From Cryptomeria japonica (Eukaryota; Streptophyta; Pinopsida; Cupressales; Cupressaceae), in NCBI RefSeq assembly GCF_030272615.1, contig NC_081414.1, positions 763,411,648 through 763,475,647 on the forward strand: 64,000 nucleotides of DNA, given 5' to 3'. The translations under genes were made by a program, and so were the position numbers. How positions within the stretch are numbered: position 1 is the first letter of the stretch; every line of letters starts with the position of its first letter. The notes under the pieces are model-generated. The model was not told the origin of the DNA and ran no database searches. It saw nothing but the letters and a program-made list of their open reading frames with translations. Shown in pieces: positions 22,351 to 34,191 of this stretch.

Positions 22351-25268
22351 CGAATAAACGAATACTAAACAAGCTAGAGATAGGTATCTATGAACATGTT
22401 TGAATGTCAAAGTTATGGACAAAAAGTATAATTGCTTTTCATGTTTGGATGACCAAATGACTAAAATTTGGAAACACCTAATCTCCTCAAAAGAGAGTAT
22501 AATAAAGAATGAAGATAAATGGCCTATTATTCATTGTTGTCTTCTTTCTTTTGAAAGGTTCAAGTTAAATTTTGCTGGCACTTTCAAGGTCAATCCTAGT
22601 CTATTATAATAACTTACGTAATGCATATCCTCATCAAGGAAGTCGAAGCGAAACTTGCAAGAGACCTTAAATGGGGGTAGGTGCTTAAAGAAGAACACAT
22701 CGAGAGGTGGTCTGTTAAGGCCCAACTCCCTTGGCTCAATAGAGAAAGGAAGACAAAGAGGTCATATTAGGAACTTAATACTTTATTTTACACAAGCCAT
22801 TATTATAGTTTCTTTCCTAAATTTTTATAAACTCTCACAATCAAATAAGACATTACTACCTCTATCCAAGAAGATAAGAAGTCTCACATTTCTAATATCT
22901 TTCTAAGTGTATTATCTTATATGCTATGATAATGTTTTCTAGTATTTGAATTCATGACGTGAGGGTACAAAATCTATTAATAAAACCTACAAATTTGATT
23001 GTCATTATACATGGTAAGGTATTCAATATTGGGATAAGATGGCCTGTACCTTGCATAATGTTTATAATTTTTTATTCATTAGTGTGTGTGTGGTTCACCT
23101 AGAGGAACCTCCATGGATGTCCATCACTAAGAGTTTGCATTCTAAGGACCACTTTATATGTTGTATATACCATCTAAAAATATATTTAGTGTGGGTGCAG
23201 CCAATTGATTTTGAAGACTTCCATATCTTTTTGTCAGTCATTACTATTGTAAAGTGGATCACTCTAGTGCTACTTGCCTCATAAATAAGAAAAATTAGTC
23301 TATTTGACAAAAAAATGATCAGGTTATTGAAGATTTTGTCACTTCTTTAGTCTTAAGATGGAGTGATATTACTAGTTTTCCTTCTTGGGCCCACAAAAGA
23401 AGCTTAGAGTTGGTTAACTCATGCCCTATGAAACTAGAATCTTTGGAGCAATTTGTCTTTTAGCCACCTTGACTTTAGGTTGGGTGTTTGTAATTTTTGA
23501 CATCATTGTATCGTGACACTTTATGATTTTTTTATATATGAGATGAGATGATCCATCCTTGTGGTAGGTATATGCAGGTGTTATATGTGTTTATGTTTCT
23601 ATATGCTTTATGATGATTTTATGATGGTTATGATATTGATGCAAATATGTACATGATGAAATGCAATATATTTTTGTTCTTTTTTGGGGTTTATATGCAG
23701 ATGCAGATACTAGCCAATGATATATGTAAGATGTGATGTGATTGTGATATCTATATGTATGTATGAAATGAGATATGCTATTATGTGATGATGCAGGTGG
23801 AAACTACATGAAATGCGGATATTTTTGGCATGTCATTATACTCAGTCATGTGACAATGGGCTACATGAACTCAAGGATGGATGATGGAGGTCAATCACGA
23901 AAGGGGGATGGAAGGTAGAAGATATCGAACTCAAAGAGATTCTTGTGCTTTATCATCATTGAGCTTTATTATGTCAAATAGGTTATGACAATCGAGGTAT
24001 AAGTTTGACCCAAAAGTCATTGTACCCATTTGCATGGAAATTAGATAGTCGCAAACAAGGAATGCCCTAGTTCACACTAGACTCATAGTATCCTCATATC
24101 CTTGGACAAGTCATAGCATTACTAAGAGAGAATCCTCAATCAACAAAACAATAGGAGGTGAACATATCTCATCCTTGCCTTTCTAGTCAAAGACATCCCA
24201 AAGATAGAATCTCTACTTAGAGACATCCTAGAAAAGATAAAAGACATGTCACCACACAATGAAATCCTTAAGTTATTTGTGTTTCTTGCCACATATGCTA
24301 ACATGTTTGACTTGTTCACCATGTTGTCATCTTGATAAAGGATAGATAATGTTGAAAAACCATGTTGTTGCCAAAGTATGCTGAAAGATTTTATTTGTTG
24401 AAAGCCAGTTGTTGATTATGTCTTGTTTGAAAATGACTGAATCCATGAAATTGGTAGTACTTTATTGCGAAGAAGAACGAAACTTTATTACAGATTGGCA
24501 ATGCAAATGATTTTTTTTAATTACTGATTGTGTGTGGAAAGGAGGAATGAAAAGATGATACTCCTCAAAACATGTGATGCTCGGGGTACCACTTCCATCA
24601 CTACATTTAGGATTTTAGTCCCAGTTATAGATTGGACCTGATTTATTATGGACAAAAAGGGGTGAAAAGGGAGAATTTATTATGAATAGCTAACCAATCT
24701 TAGGTAGACCAATAATAAGCCACAATGAGAGTCGATAAATTTATTATGGATGGATAGGCTATGAGTGTGTGCAAAGTTAAAGGATAAGATTGAATCCTGA
24801 AGGAGGGAGGACAAATTTCTCTACACATGGCACAAGTAACCCAATTTTCACCATGGTACTTGCCCAGGGTTCCACCAAAGTGGCTTTCACCATTGGACGA
24901 ATTTATGTATTTACTTTTTTTTATTTTTCATTTTTTTTGTGTCACAAGGCACCTGTTTCCCATGTTTTCACCAAGTAATGATTTTTATGGGTAAGTGCAC
25001 AAAGTTGTGTCCACTTAGTGTGGAAGTTTTACACTTTGAAAAAATGGCAAATCGCATGGAGCGCATGCAAAACAAAAGGGGATCCCATGCCAAAATTTGA
25101 AACAGGATCTCATTTAGCGTCGGGATCTCAAGTCTAGATCTAAGAAACGTGATCTCGTTTCCCTTTTTTTTTTAATTTTTTTTTCAAAAAATAACAAGCT
25201 ATATACACATGAAGTATAAGTCACATTTCTCTTTGTCTTTCTTTTCCTTTCTTATACTTTAAGTTATA
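22351..25268. other. No recognisable gene
   Basis: AT-rich sequence with short open frames on both strands (22400-24978), none with recognisable motifs. About 23560-23800 is rich in TGATG and ATATG phrases. The stretch 23840-24330 has more balanced composition and could be a fragment of an LTR-element leader, but I cannot match it to the other elements here. Confidence 0.5.
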
Positions 25269-25660
25269 TTTCAAGTATATATTGGCAGGATGTTTGAGAG
25301 TGGTTTCGGATCTCTAGAGTTATAATGTAAATTCTATATTTTAGAAGATCTTATAAATTTTTAGACTTAGTAAAATTTCAGTAATAAACAATTCAATATT
25401 TGCTAACTCTTTTTATCTCAACCTCTTAATCTTCCTTGAGCTCTAGACTAATCTCCCTCCATATCTATATTGGCAAGATGTTTCAAAGTGATTTCAAATC
25501 TCCTAGAGTGATTTTGTCAAATTGTAGATTTTAGAAGATCTTATAAATTTTTATACTTAGTCACATTTCAATAATCAGCAGGCGTCAAATTTCAATAATC
25601 AGCAGGCTCCTATAAGAATTTTCTAGCTCTCTTCATCTTTCTTGAGCTCTAGACTCATCT
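25269..25660. repeat. Tandem duplication, about 206-bp period
   Basis: TTGAGCTCTAGACT recurs at about 25437 and 25643. ATATTGGCA(G/A)GATGTTT recurs at about 25280 and 25468. TTTTAGAAGATCTTATAAAT recurs at about 25338 and 25530. CAATAATCAGCAGGC is additionally duplicated at about 25569-25606. Confidence 0.75.
25288..25358 (+). repeat. Left inverted terminal repeat of composite satellite block
   Basis: Begins GGATGTTTGAGAGTGG and ends near AGAAGATCTTATAAATT. The reverse complement of 29126-29198 reads almost the same (GGATGTTTGAGAGGGG, then AGAAGATCTTATAATTT). The two arms bracket about 3.9 kb. Confidence 0.8.
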
Positions 25661-25719
25661 CTCTCCATAGAAATCTTCCTCTATCCCCTCTCTACCTCTA
25701 TATCTCACTTTCTCTCTCA

Positions 25720-25721
<2 letters not shown>

Positions 25722-25810
<89 letters not shown>
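25722..25810 (+). repeat. (CT)n microsatellite
   Basis: An uninterrupted run of about 44 CT dinucleotides. The plus-strand open frame of Ser-Leu repeats (25642-26025) is its translation artefact. Confidence 0.97.
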
Positions 25811-25816
<6 letters not shown>

Positions 25817-26309
25817 ATCTGCCCTCTATCTCCTCTCTACCTATCTATCTCACTCTCTCCTTTCTCTCCCAAAATATAGACTTATCTATACCTCTCTCTC
25901 ACATAGTTAACTCTCTACTCTCTATGTCATCTCCCTCTACACTTCTCCTTACTCCCTATCTACATTTATTTCTCTACATATACTATCTATCTCTCTCTAC
26001 ATACCTTTCACTCCCTGTCTATTAACATCTCTCTCCCTCTATCTCTTCACCCTTCCCTCATTCCCTATCTAATTTTATGTCCCTTCTATCCACTCTCTAC
26101 CTCTCTATCTCACTTTGTCCCCTCTCTCTCAAAATCTAAAACTATGTCTCTACCTCTCTCTCACGTCCTTAACACTTTTCTCTTTATCTCCACTCTCTTT
26201 ATGCACCTACCGTTACCCCCTACCTACCTATATTTCTTTATATATACCTCTCTATCTCTCTCTAAATGTACCATCTCTCTCCCAACCAACTTATCTTTCT
26301 CTACATATG
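25811..26309 (+). repeat. CT-rich low-complexity segment
   Basis: Imperfect CTCTCTACCTCTATCTC phrases with occasional ACATA. Open frames here are Ser/Leu/Tyr-rich artefacts. The last ~50 bp (TCTAAATGTACCATCTCTCT onward) is repeated within the satellite at 27041 and 27633. Confidence 0.9.
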
Positions 26310-29125
26310 TCAGAATAGGTCCTACTAAGGGGTCTTATGTCATAATAGGTCCTAGTAAGAGGTATAATGTCATAATAGGTCCTCTTAAGGGGTCTTATGA
26401 CATAATAGGACCTATTATGTCACAATGTGACCTATTATGACATAATAGGCCATATTATGACATTATAGGTCCGATTATGTCACAATAGGTCCTATTATGA
26501 CATAATACCCCTTAACATGTCTTAGTAAGGGGTATAAAATCATAATTGGTCCTCTTAAGGGGTTTTATGACATAATATGACCTATGATGACATAATAGGA
26601 CCTATTACATCAACATAGATCCTATTATATCATTATTAGTTCTATTATGACATAATACCCGTTAACATGTCCTATTGAGGGGTATAATGTCATAATAAGG
26701 CATGTTCAGGGGTCTTATGCCATTATAGGACCTATTATGACATGACAGATCCTATTAAGGGGTCTTGTGACATTATAGGACCTTAAATGTGATAATCGAT
26801 CCGATTATGTCATAATAGGTCCTACTAAGGGCTCTTATGTCATAATAGGTCCTAGTAACAAGTATAATATTGTAATAGGTCCTCTTAAGGGGTCTTATGA
26901 TATAATAGGACCTATTATGACACAAAATGACCTATTATGTCAGAATGAGACTTATTATGGCATAATATATCGTATTATAACATTATAGGTCCTATTATGT
27001 CACAATGGGTCCTATTATGACATAATACCCCTTAAAACTCTCTAAATGTACCATCTCTCTCTCCTAACAAACTTATCTTTCTCTACATATGTCATAATAG
27101 GTCCTACTAAGGGGCTTTATGTCATAATAGGTCCTAGTAAGAGGTATAATGTCATAATATGTCCTCTTAAGGGGTCTTATGACATATTAGGACCTATTAT
27201 GACATAATAGGTTGTATTATGTCATAATGTGACATATTATGACACAATAGGTCATATTATGATATTATAGGTCCTATTATGTCACAATAGGTCCTATTAT
27301 GCAATAATACCTCTTAACGAGTCCTAAAACCGGGTATAAAGTCATAATAGGTCATCTTAAGGGATTTTATGACATAATAGGACCTATGATGACATAGTAG
27401 GTCCTAGTAAGAGGCATAATGTCATAATAGGTCCTCTTAAGGGGTCTTATGACATAATAGGACCTATTGTGTCATAATAAGTCGTATTATGTCACAACAA
27501 AACCTATTATGACACAATAGGACCTATTATGCCACAATGAGACCTATTATGACAAAATAGGTCGTACTATGACATTATAGGTCTTATTATGTCACAATAG
27601 GTCCTGTTATGACATAATACCCTTTGACTCTCTCTAAACGTACCATCTCTCTCTTCCAACCAACTTATCTTTCTCTACATATGTCATAAAAGGTCCTACT
27701 AAGGGGTCTTATGTCATAATAGGTCCTAGTAAGAGGTATAATGTAATAATAGATACTCTTAAGGGGTATTATGACATAACAGGACCTATTATGACATATT
27801 GGGACCTATTATGACATAATAGGTCAAATAGGTCCTATTATGACATAATAGGTCCTATTATGACATAATAGGTCCTATTATGTCACAATAGGTTCTGTTA
27901 TGACATAATACTCATTAATAGGTCCTAGTAAGGGGTATAAAGTCATAATAGGTGCTCTTAAGGGATTTTATGACATAATATGACCTATGATGACATAATA
28001 TGACCTATGATGTCATAAAAGGATCTATGATGACTTAATAGGACCTATTACACCATCATAGATTAGATTATGTCATTATAGTCCTATTATGACATAATAC
28101 CATTTAACAGGTCCTACTAAGGGGTATAATGTCATAACAAGTCCACTTAAGGGGTCTTATGACATAATAGGACCTCTTATGACATGACTGGTCCTCTTAA
28201 GGGGTCTTATCACATTATAGGACCTATTATGACATAATAGGCCCTATTATGTGATAATCGATCTTATTATGTCATAATAGGTCCTATTAAGGGGTCTTAT
28301 GTCATAATACATGCTAGTAAGAGGTATAATGTCTTAATTGGTCCTCTTAAGGGGTATTATCACATAATAGGACCTATTATGACACAATAGGACCTATTAT
28401 GACATTATAGGTCCTATTATGTCATAATAGGTCCTGTTATGACATAATACCCCTTAACAAGTCCTACTAAGGGGTATAAAGTCATCCTAGGTCCTCTTAA
28501 GGGGTTTTATGACATAATATTACATACGATGTCATAATAGGACCTATGATGATATAATAGGACCTATGATGATATAATAGGACCTATGATGACATAATAT
28601 GACCTATTATAACTTTATACAACCTATTATGTCATCATATGTCCTATTATGTCATAATCAGTCCTATTATGACATAATAACCTTCAATAGGTCCTACTAA
28701 GGGGTATAATGTCATAATAGGTCCTCTTAAGGGGTCTTATGACATAATAGGACCTATTATGACATGACAGGTCCTCTTAAGGGGTCTTATGACATTATAG
28801 GACTTATTATGACATAATAGATCCTATTATGTGATAATAGGTCTTACTAAGGGGTCTTAAGGTATAATAGGTCCTAGTAAGAGGTATAATGTCATAATAG
28901 GTCCTCTTAAGGGGTCTTATGACATAATAGGACCTATTATGACTTAATAGGTCATATTATGTCATAATAGGACCTATTATGACTTAATAGGTCGTATTAT
29001 GTCATAATAGGACCTATTATGTCACAATAGGACCTATTATGTCACAATAGGACCTATTATGTCACAATGGGACCTATTATGACACAATAGGTCGAATTAT
29101 GACATTACATGTCCTATTACATCAC
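26310..29125. repeat. Palindromic 20-bp-monomer satellite
   Basis: The basic unit is CCTATTATGWCATAATAGGW, 20 bp. It is symmetric about both W positions (ATTATGWCATAAT and ATAGGWCCTAT), so either strand reads almost the same. Near-perfect tandem copies are clear at about 27831-27890. Variant units with CTTAAGGGG, CCCCTTAA and GTAAGAGGTATAATG are interspersed in a repeating order. A CT-rich lead-in starts at 26261, 27041 and 27633, marking higher-order units of 780 and 592 bp. No gene. Confidence 0.92.
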
Positions 29126-29198
29126 AAATTATAAGATCTTCTAAAATCTAGAATTTGGATTATAACTCCTAGAGATCTGAAACCCCTCTCAAACATCC
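29126..29198 (-). repeat. Right inverted terminal repeat of composite satellite block
   Basis: Inverted copy of 25288-25358. It abuts LINE ORF2 sequence directly at 29199-29205. I see no convincing target-site duplication (at most CA on both sides), so transposon identity is unproven. Confidence 0.75.
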
Positions 29199-30840
29199 CA
29201 AGAACAAACCCATTTTGATGTTTTGAAATTAAAGAAGGGATGAAATTCTTAAGTCTAAGCACCAGGATTTTGGTGAAAATTTTATAAATAGAATTGCAAA
29301 GGCTAATAGGTCTAAAATCTTGAAAAAGAGCAGGCATTAGGTTTCTTGGGGATGAGGACAAAGAAGGTAGCATTCAACTCCTTCAGGAGAAAGCGAGATC
29401 CAAAAAACCCTTGAGACACAGTGACCACATTAGAGAAAATAATCTGCCATTTTTTTTGAAAGAAAAACAAAGGGAAGCCATTAGGGCCAGGGACCTTGTT
29501 ACCTTCAAAAGAGAAGGGATTCTGGTAAGCTCCAAGTTCATATCTTGAGAGACAATGATGGGAACCTCTTATAAGATCTCATTTTGGGCTATAGGGTCAA
29601 GAGGATCATCCACTAAAAGGAGATTAAAGAAATAACTGATGGCTTCCTGGAAAATCTCTTCATGCTTATCAACCCATCTCTAGCCAACCTAAATTTTATT
29701 TATTCTATTAGCAGCCCTATGCTTAAGAGTCATCATAATAAAGAACTTAGTATTTTTGTCACCACTTTTAAGCCATAAAGCTCTAGATCTCTGCTTCCAT
29801 AATTCCTCCTCTTTGGAAATAATATCATGCAATTTAATCAAAATCTTAATTTCTTTATTCGAGACATCTTTATCAAACCTAAAGACTTGGGTGTCCTTTT
29901 GAACCTCCTCAAGATCCAATTTGAGCTTATTGTTAATTTTGAAGATATTACCAAAAGAGGACTTGTTCCAACGTTGAATATTGGACTTGACATTGGATAG
30001 CTTCTTGGCTATACAAAACATGGTTGTATCCTAGATACCAATATCCCACCACTCCATATCTTTATCTTGGATATCAAGGGCCATCAGCCACATTTTCTCA
30101 AAAATGAAGGGGTAAACCTTTTTTCTAGACAGCAGAGTCACCGAGAGGCAAATAGGGAAGTGATCTGATCCAACATGGGGCAAGACATTGATTCTATAGG
30201 AAGAATTCTGAATCTAATTAGGACAGACAAGGCCCCTATCCAGCTTAACCTGAATGAGATCCTCCCCACTGCATTTGTTGGACCAGGTAAACTTAGCACC
30301 AATAAGATCCAGGTCCAAAAGGCTCAAAGAGTTGATCACGTCAACCAAGTCTTGTCTACTATTAATAGAGATAGGTATGCCCCTAGATTTCTCCAAATTT
30401 CAAAATGGGGTATTAAAATCACCCAAAAGAACCCATTTCTCATAAGGGAAGAGCGATCTAGCATAGAAAATGGAAGACTAGAGAGCTTTCCTAGTAGATC
30501 TCCCATTAAGAGCATAGATGTTGGAAATAATATAGGAGGATCCATCTTTAAGATTAAATAATCTAGTAGCAATGTGATTAGGAGAAGAGAGAACCACCTT
30601 ACCACATAGCAGTCTTAGATTCTAAAGAGTGGCGATACCACTTGAAGCACCATCTAAATCCACATAGTGAACACCACAATCTCCAAAGATCACCAATTTA
30701 ATTTTTTCCACTTTTCTACTAGGCATTTTAGTTTCTTGGACAAGGCAAATATCTCGCTTATGACCTCTAACCAAGTTGGATAGCAGGTCATGCTTGTGGG
30801 GGTGATTTAAACGCCTTATATTCTATGAGATAACTTTCAT
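29199..30840 (-). pseudogene. LINE ORF2, endonuclease and start of reverse transcriptase
   Basis: ATG at 30840, then an APE-type endonuclease: MKVIS, NIRRLNHPHKHDLL (30838-30780; stop where Trp is expected in the family's WNIRGLN), DICLVQETKM (about 30745), VLLGDFNTP (about 30435), GAKFTWSN (about 30290), GSDHFPICLS (about 30160). A linker with SRALWLKSGDKNTKFF (about 29770) follows, then RT block FRPISLCNSIYKIFTKIL (about 29300) and LISKHQNGFVLG (about 29215). It would nick target DNA and prime reverse transcription. The frame has several stops. The rest of RT is lost where the inverted repeat at 29198 begins. Confidence 0.85.
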
Positions 30841-31788
30841 TTAGCAAGAGAGGGGGATCCCATCCCCATTTTTGGTAACGTTTTCTAGGCTCTGTCTATA
30901 ATGGAAACTCGACTTTGCCTATCTCTACTAACCACATTGAGTGGCCTCCACACACCCCTTGAATCCGACCCACAATCCACTTTTTATTTGTTTTTGGTTA
31001 AGATCCCCCCTTAGATCGAAGTATTTTGGCCAATATGGGAGTTCCTTCTTCTATTTTTGGGTTTGATCTCAACAAACTGACATGAGTCCTCTAGGGATGA
31101 TTCTAGCATGGGAGAGGTCAGAGGTTTCACCTCAATATACTTATCCATATCAACAACCAGTTAAATGGGAATATCCTGGACATATCCAATAGCATTTATA
31201 ATAATCTATTATTCACAGGGGGCATCCACAACAGGAGATTACCCAATATTCTCCTCAAGGGGCGAGGGCTAAGGGGCGAGGGTCAAGGATAGTAGGAACC
31301 CCATCCCCCATAATCAGGGTAGGAATAGAGGGATTAATAGATCCATCCAAATCATTGCTCAAATATTTCAAAGGAGGCTCTATAGGCAGGGCATCCATCT
31401 TCTCTAAGAGTGACATGTCATTCCTCTTTCTCCATTCCTTATTTGGCTTAGAAGGACATTGCCTAGCCCAATGACCCACTCTTTCACAATGAAAACACAT
31501 GAAAGGGATGGATTCATACTCCACTTTCTGCACCCATCTGCCCAGCTTAGAAAAAATATCAATCTTGGAAGGCAGATTTGTAGACTGTTTAACATTGACA
31601 CACAATCTGGCATAAACCAAGCGTCTTTTAGCTGCAGTCATTGAGTCAACTAAAATTATCTCACCAAATCAAGCTGCAATACCCACAAATATCTCTTCTC
31701 CCTAGAATTGCATGGGTAAAACTAGTAGTTTGGCCCAGATAGGGGCTTCATTACATTCCCAATCTTTGTGGTTAAAACCTGGTTCCCA
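30841..31788 (-). pseudogene. LINE ORF1, RNA-binding protein with zinc knuckle
   Basis: The minus strand from the copia 2 junction reads KWEPGFNHKDWECNEAPIWA (about 31787), RRLVYARLCVNV (about 31620), KVEYESIPFMCFHCERVGHW (about 31520) and ARQCPSK. This is the order of plant LINE ORF1 (DUF4283-like domain, then CCHC). The knuckle C-x2-C-x4-H-x4-C is intact. A 128-codon stretch (31641-31255) is open; upstream there are TAG and TGA stops. The C-terminal tail to about 30860 is broken. ORF1 proteins coat the LINE RNA. The N-terminal part continues beyond the copia 2 insertion at 38896. Confidence 0.82.
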
Positions 31789-31793
31789 CTTTT
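31789..31793. repeat. Target-site duplication of copia 2, left
   Basis: CTTTT, repeated exactly at 38891-38895 just outside the other end of the element. Confidence 0.9.
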
Positions 31794-33314
31794 TGTTGGA
31801 AATATGTACCTTGAATTAACTTGACTTGTGTTCAGACTAATCGGAGTAACCTATCCTGATGGAACAACTATCAGTGTGACTCTTGGCGATGGGTCGATGG
31901 AACTCTCTTCCTATGGTCAGTTAATAAGTGAGCAAGTTTGGGACAATCAAATGATTGTCACTATACCGCTATGGAGAGATGCATGAAGATTATCCATTGT
32001 GGCTTGGGGATAAAGCACATGCAAAAAGAGGCACATTAAAGGCCAAGCAGATCGTAGATGATGGGACAATAATTGAGAAGATCCAATGGTGGATCTGGGG
32101 AAGATCAATGGTGGAGTAAAATTCTGGGACTATCAGTGGCTGTTGCTATACCGAGGTTGTGAGGCTCCTGAAATATTATCCCTCATGACATGGCGACCAA
32201 GGTTGGGCCCGACAAGAGAGTAGCTCAGGCGAGGTAACTTGTGAGTAAGTCCAAGATGATCAGACAATTGTCACTATACTGCATGATGAAGATACTCACT
32301 AGTTAACCATTGCGGCTTGGCAACTAATGAGGTGGTAGTTCAGTGGCAAATTAGGTGGCACCCAGCTATATGCATGGACAAACTAGGGAGTAACGTCATG
32401 GCAAAAGAGAGATTGAGTAGATCAAGGAAGATCATACGATCGAGATAGCTGTTTGGTTGTCTTGTCGATGACCTGATGGAGCTTCCTTCGGTGATTGGGG
32501 TATCATCGGATATTGGGAGAACTGGATGTTTTCTACACTGATACTTGCTGTGGTCACCTTCAATGATTGGGTTGATATTGGTGATCAAATTTACAAGATG
32601 GAAGCTATGCCGATGGCCCAATCGAGTCGCTGTGGTGCTATCAGGAGATCGGGTCTATCTATTTAAGGCTATCCTGATAAGCTGATGGAGACGGTTTGTT
32701 TGGAGCTACATTAATGGAGTCACTGGTTCATTAGGAGATCAGAGCAATACTTTTGTGGTCTTTCCAATGGTCGATGGAGTAGAGACTAACTACGGGTGTG
32801 TGCTCTAACTAGAGTCCAAAAGGTGAACACTTGGACACTAAAGATGGTCTCGTCGATGTATATAAATACAAACTGACCCAACTTCCTAGTGCATATGGGG
32901 TATTATGTTTATCATGAATGCAGATCACCCCAGATGGTTAGACTTCAAACCGGTGGTGCAGTTTCTCAGATGAACTATCGACAATCTGATATATGAAGCC
33001 AATGGATAAGTATGGTGATAGTAACTGATTATCATATGTCGATTGTAGTATCAAGTTTGTGAGAATCTGAGAATGAATACCTATAATTGCAAACTAAAAC
33101 TTTATTATAAATTCATTTACTGGAAATAAAGTGTTGAACTGTTGGTGACACATTTTTCCCGAAAGGGTTTTCCCACATTATTCTTGGTGTCTGTCTCTGT
33201 GTTGATTCTATTTGTTTGTCTATATGATCCTTAAAGTCCTGTAAAAGTTTAAAATTGCATCCTTCCCTCCTAATTGACATTAGGAAGGCATTTCCGCATT
33301 GTACTTTCCTTACA
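31794..33314 (+). repeat. 5' LTR of copia 2
   Basis: 1521 bp, from TGTTGGAAATATGTACC to GTACTTTCCTTACA. It aligns along its length with 37369-38890. A TATA-like box lies at 32859-32868. Open frames inside (for example 32340-32621, minus) are not genes. Confidence 0.95.
32859..32868 (+). promoter_or_regulatory. TATA-like box in copia 2 5' LTR
   Basis: TATATAAATA, about 450 bp before the LTR end. The matching spot in the 3' LTR (about 38436) reads TATATGGATA, so the box survives only in the copy that would drive transcription. Confidence 0.55.
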
Positions 33315-33316
33315 AG

Positions 33317-33328
33317 TGGTATTAGAGC
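33317..33328 (+). promoter_or_regulatory. Primer-binding site of copia 2
   Basis: TGGTATTAGAGC, two bases after the LTR. It differs by one C-to-T change from TGGTATCAGAGC, complementary to the initiator tRNA-Met 3' end. Confidence 0.9.
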
Positions 33329-33432
33329 TTGGCCCGTTTTGTTATTCTTGTTGGGTAGGGTTGGTTTTTTGTGTCATTTCTATTTCAGTGGGAGTCTTGC
33401 AGATTGTTTACTTGTTTATTTTACAGGTTAAG

Positions 33433-34191
33433 ATGGCAAGCACCTAGGGGTGCATAGACATGGATAAATTTAATGGTTCTAGTTTCAATTTATGGAAACT
33501 CAAGATGGAAGACTTGTTGGTCGACCGAGACCTTTGGATTGCTATGTCTAGGCAGAAACCTATAGGCATGAAGCAAGAGGATTGATAATTAGCCAACCGG
33601 AAGGCAAGGGGTCTAATCAGGCTATGTCTTGTTGATTCTATTTTGTTAAACATCCATGAGGAGAAGACCACACATCTTCTCTAGAATAAGTTGGGAGATA
33701 TTTATCAAGCCAAGTCCTTGGTGAATAAACTTTTCTTGAGGAAGAAGTTGTACTCTCTGAAGATGGATGCAGGAAGACCATTGGCAGACTGCTTAAATAC
33801 ATTCAATATGGTTCTTGCAGAGTTAACTTCTATTGGTGTGACCATTCAGGAAGAAGAACATTGCATGTTGTTGTTCTGTTCATTGCCTGACTCTTGGGAT
33901 ACCATGGTTAATACTCTTTTGTCAGAAGAAATGAGAAAGAAGTCTTCTAAGGTGACAAAAGATGCACTCTTTGTTCATGTCAAACCAAAGGACAAGGACA
34001 AGAAGAAAGGAAAGAAGTCCAAGTCCAAGTCTCAAGAGAGATCAAAATCTCTAGGCAAGAAGTCAAAGGTGAAGTTCTGGAACTGTCGGCAAAAAGGGCA
34101 TAGCTAAAAGGATTGCAAGGAGGAGAAGAAGAAGTATTCTGACACTGAATCTTCTCAGAGTGATGCAGATGCATTTGTAGAAGCCCTGGTA
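33433..34191 (+). pseudogene. Copia 2 gag
   Basis: ATG at 33433 follows the leader. Codon 5 is TAG. The text FNGSSFNLWKLKMEDLL (about 33470) is the start of a Copia Gag (UBN2-type), followed by LVNKLFLRKKLYSLKMDAG (33720-33775) and LLFCSLPDSWDTMVNTLL (about 33870). A Lys/Ser-rich linker leads to the knuckle FWNCRQKGHS*KDC (34074-34122). The first zinc-binding Cys is Phe and a TAG sits inside the knuckle. All segments are in one frame, so the damage is point mutation rather than indel. Confidence 0.9.

Noticed and set aside
22400-24978. Several 60-83-codon open frames
   Set aside because: No recognisable motif, no start context or homologous copy in the window, and overlapping frames on both strands.
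25642-26440. Ser-Leu-rich open frames
   Set aside because: Translation of the CT microsatellite and CT-rich DNA.
26310-29125. CRISPR-like regularly spaced repeat
   Set aside because: There are no unique spacers; the monomers are contiguous 20-bp palindromes, and the context is a eukaryotic genome.
30175-30561. 128-codon plus-strand open frame
   Set aside because: Lies antisense to the LINE endonuclease, whose motifs are clear on the minus strand.
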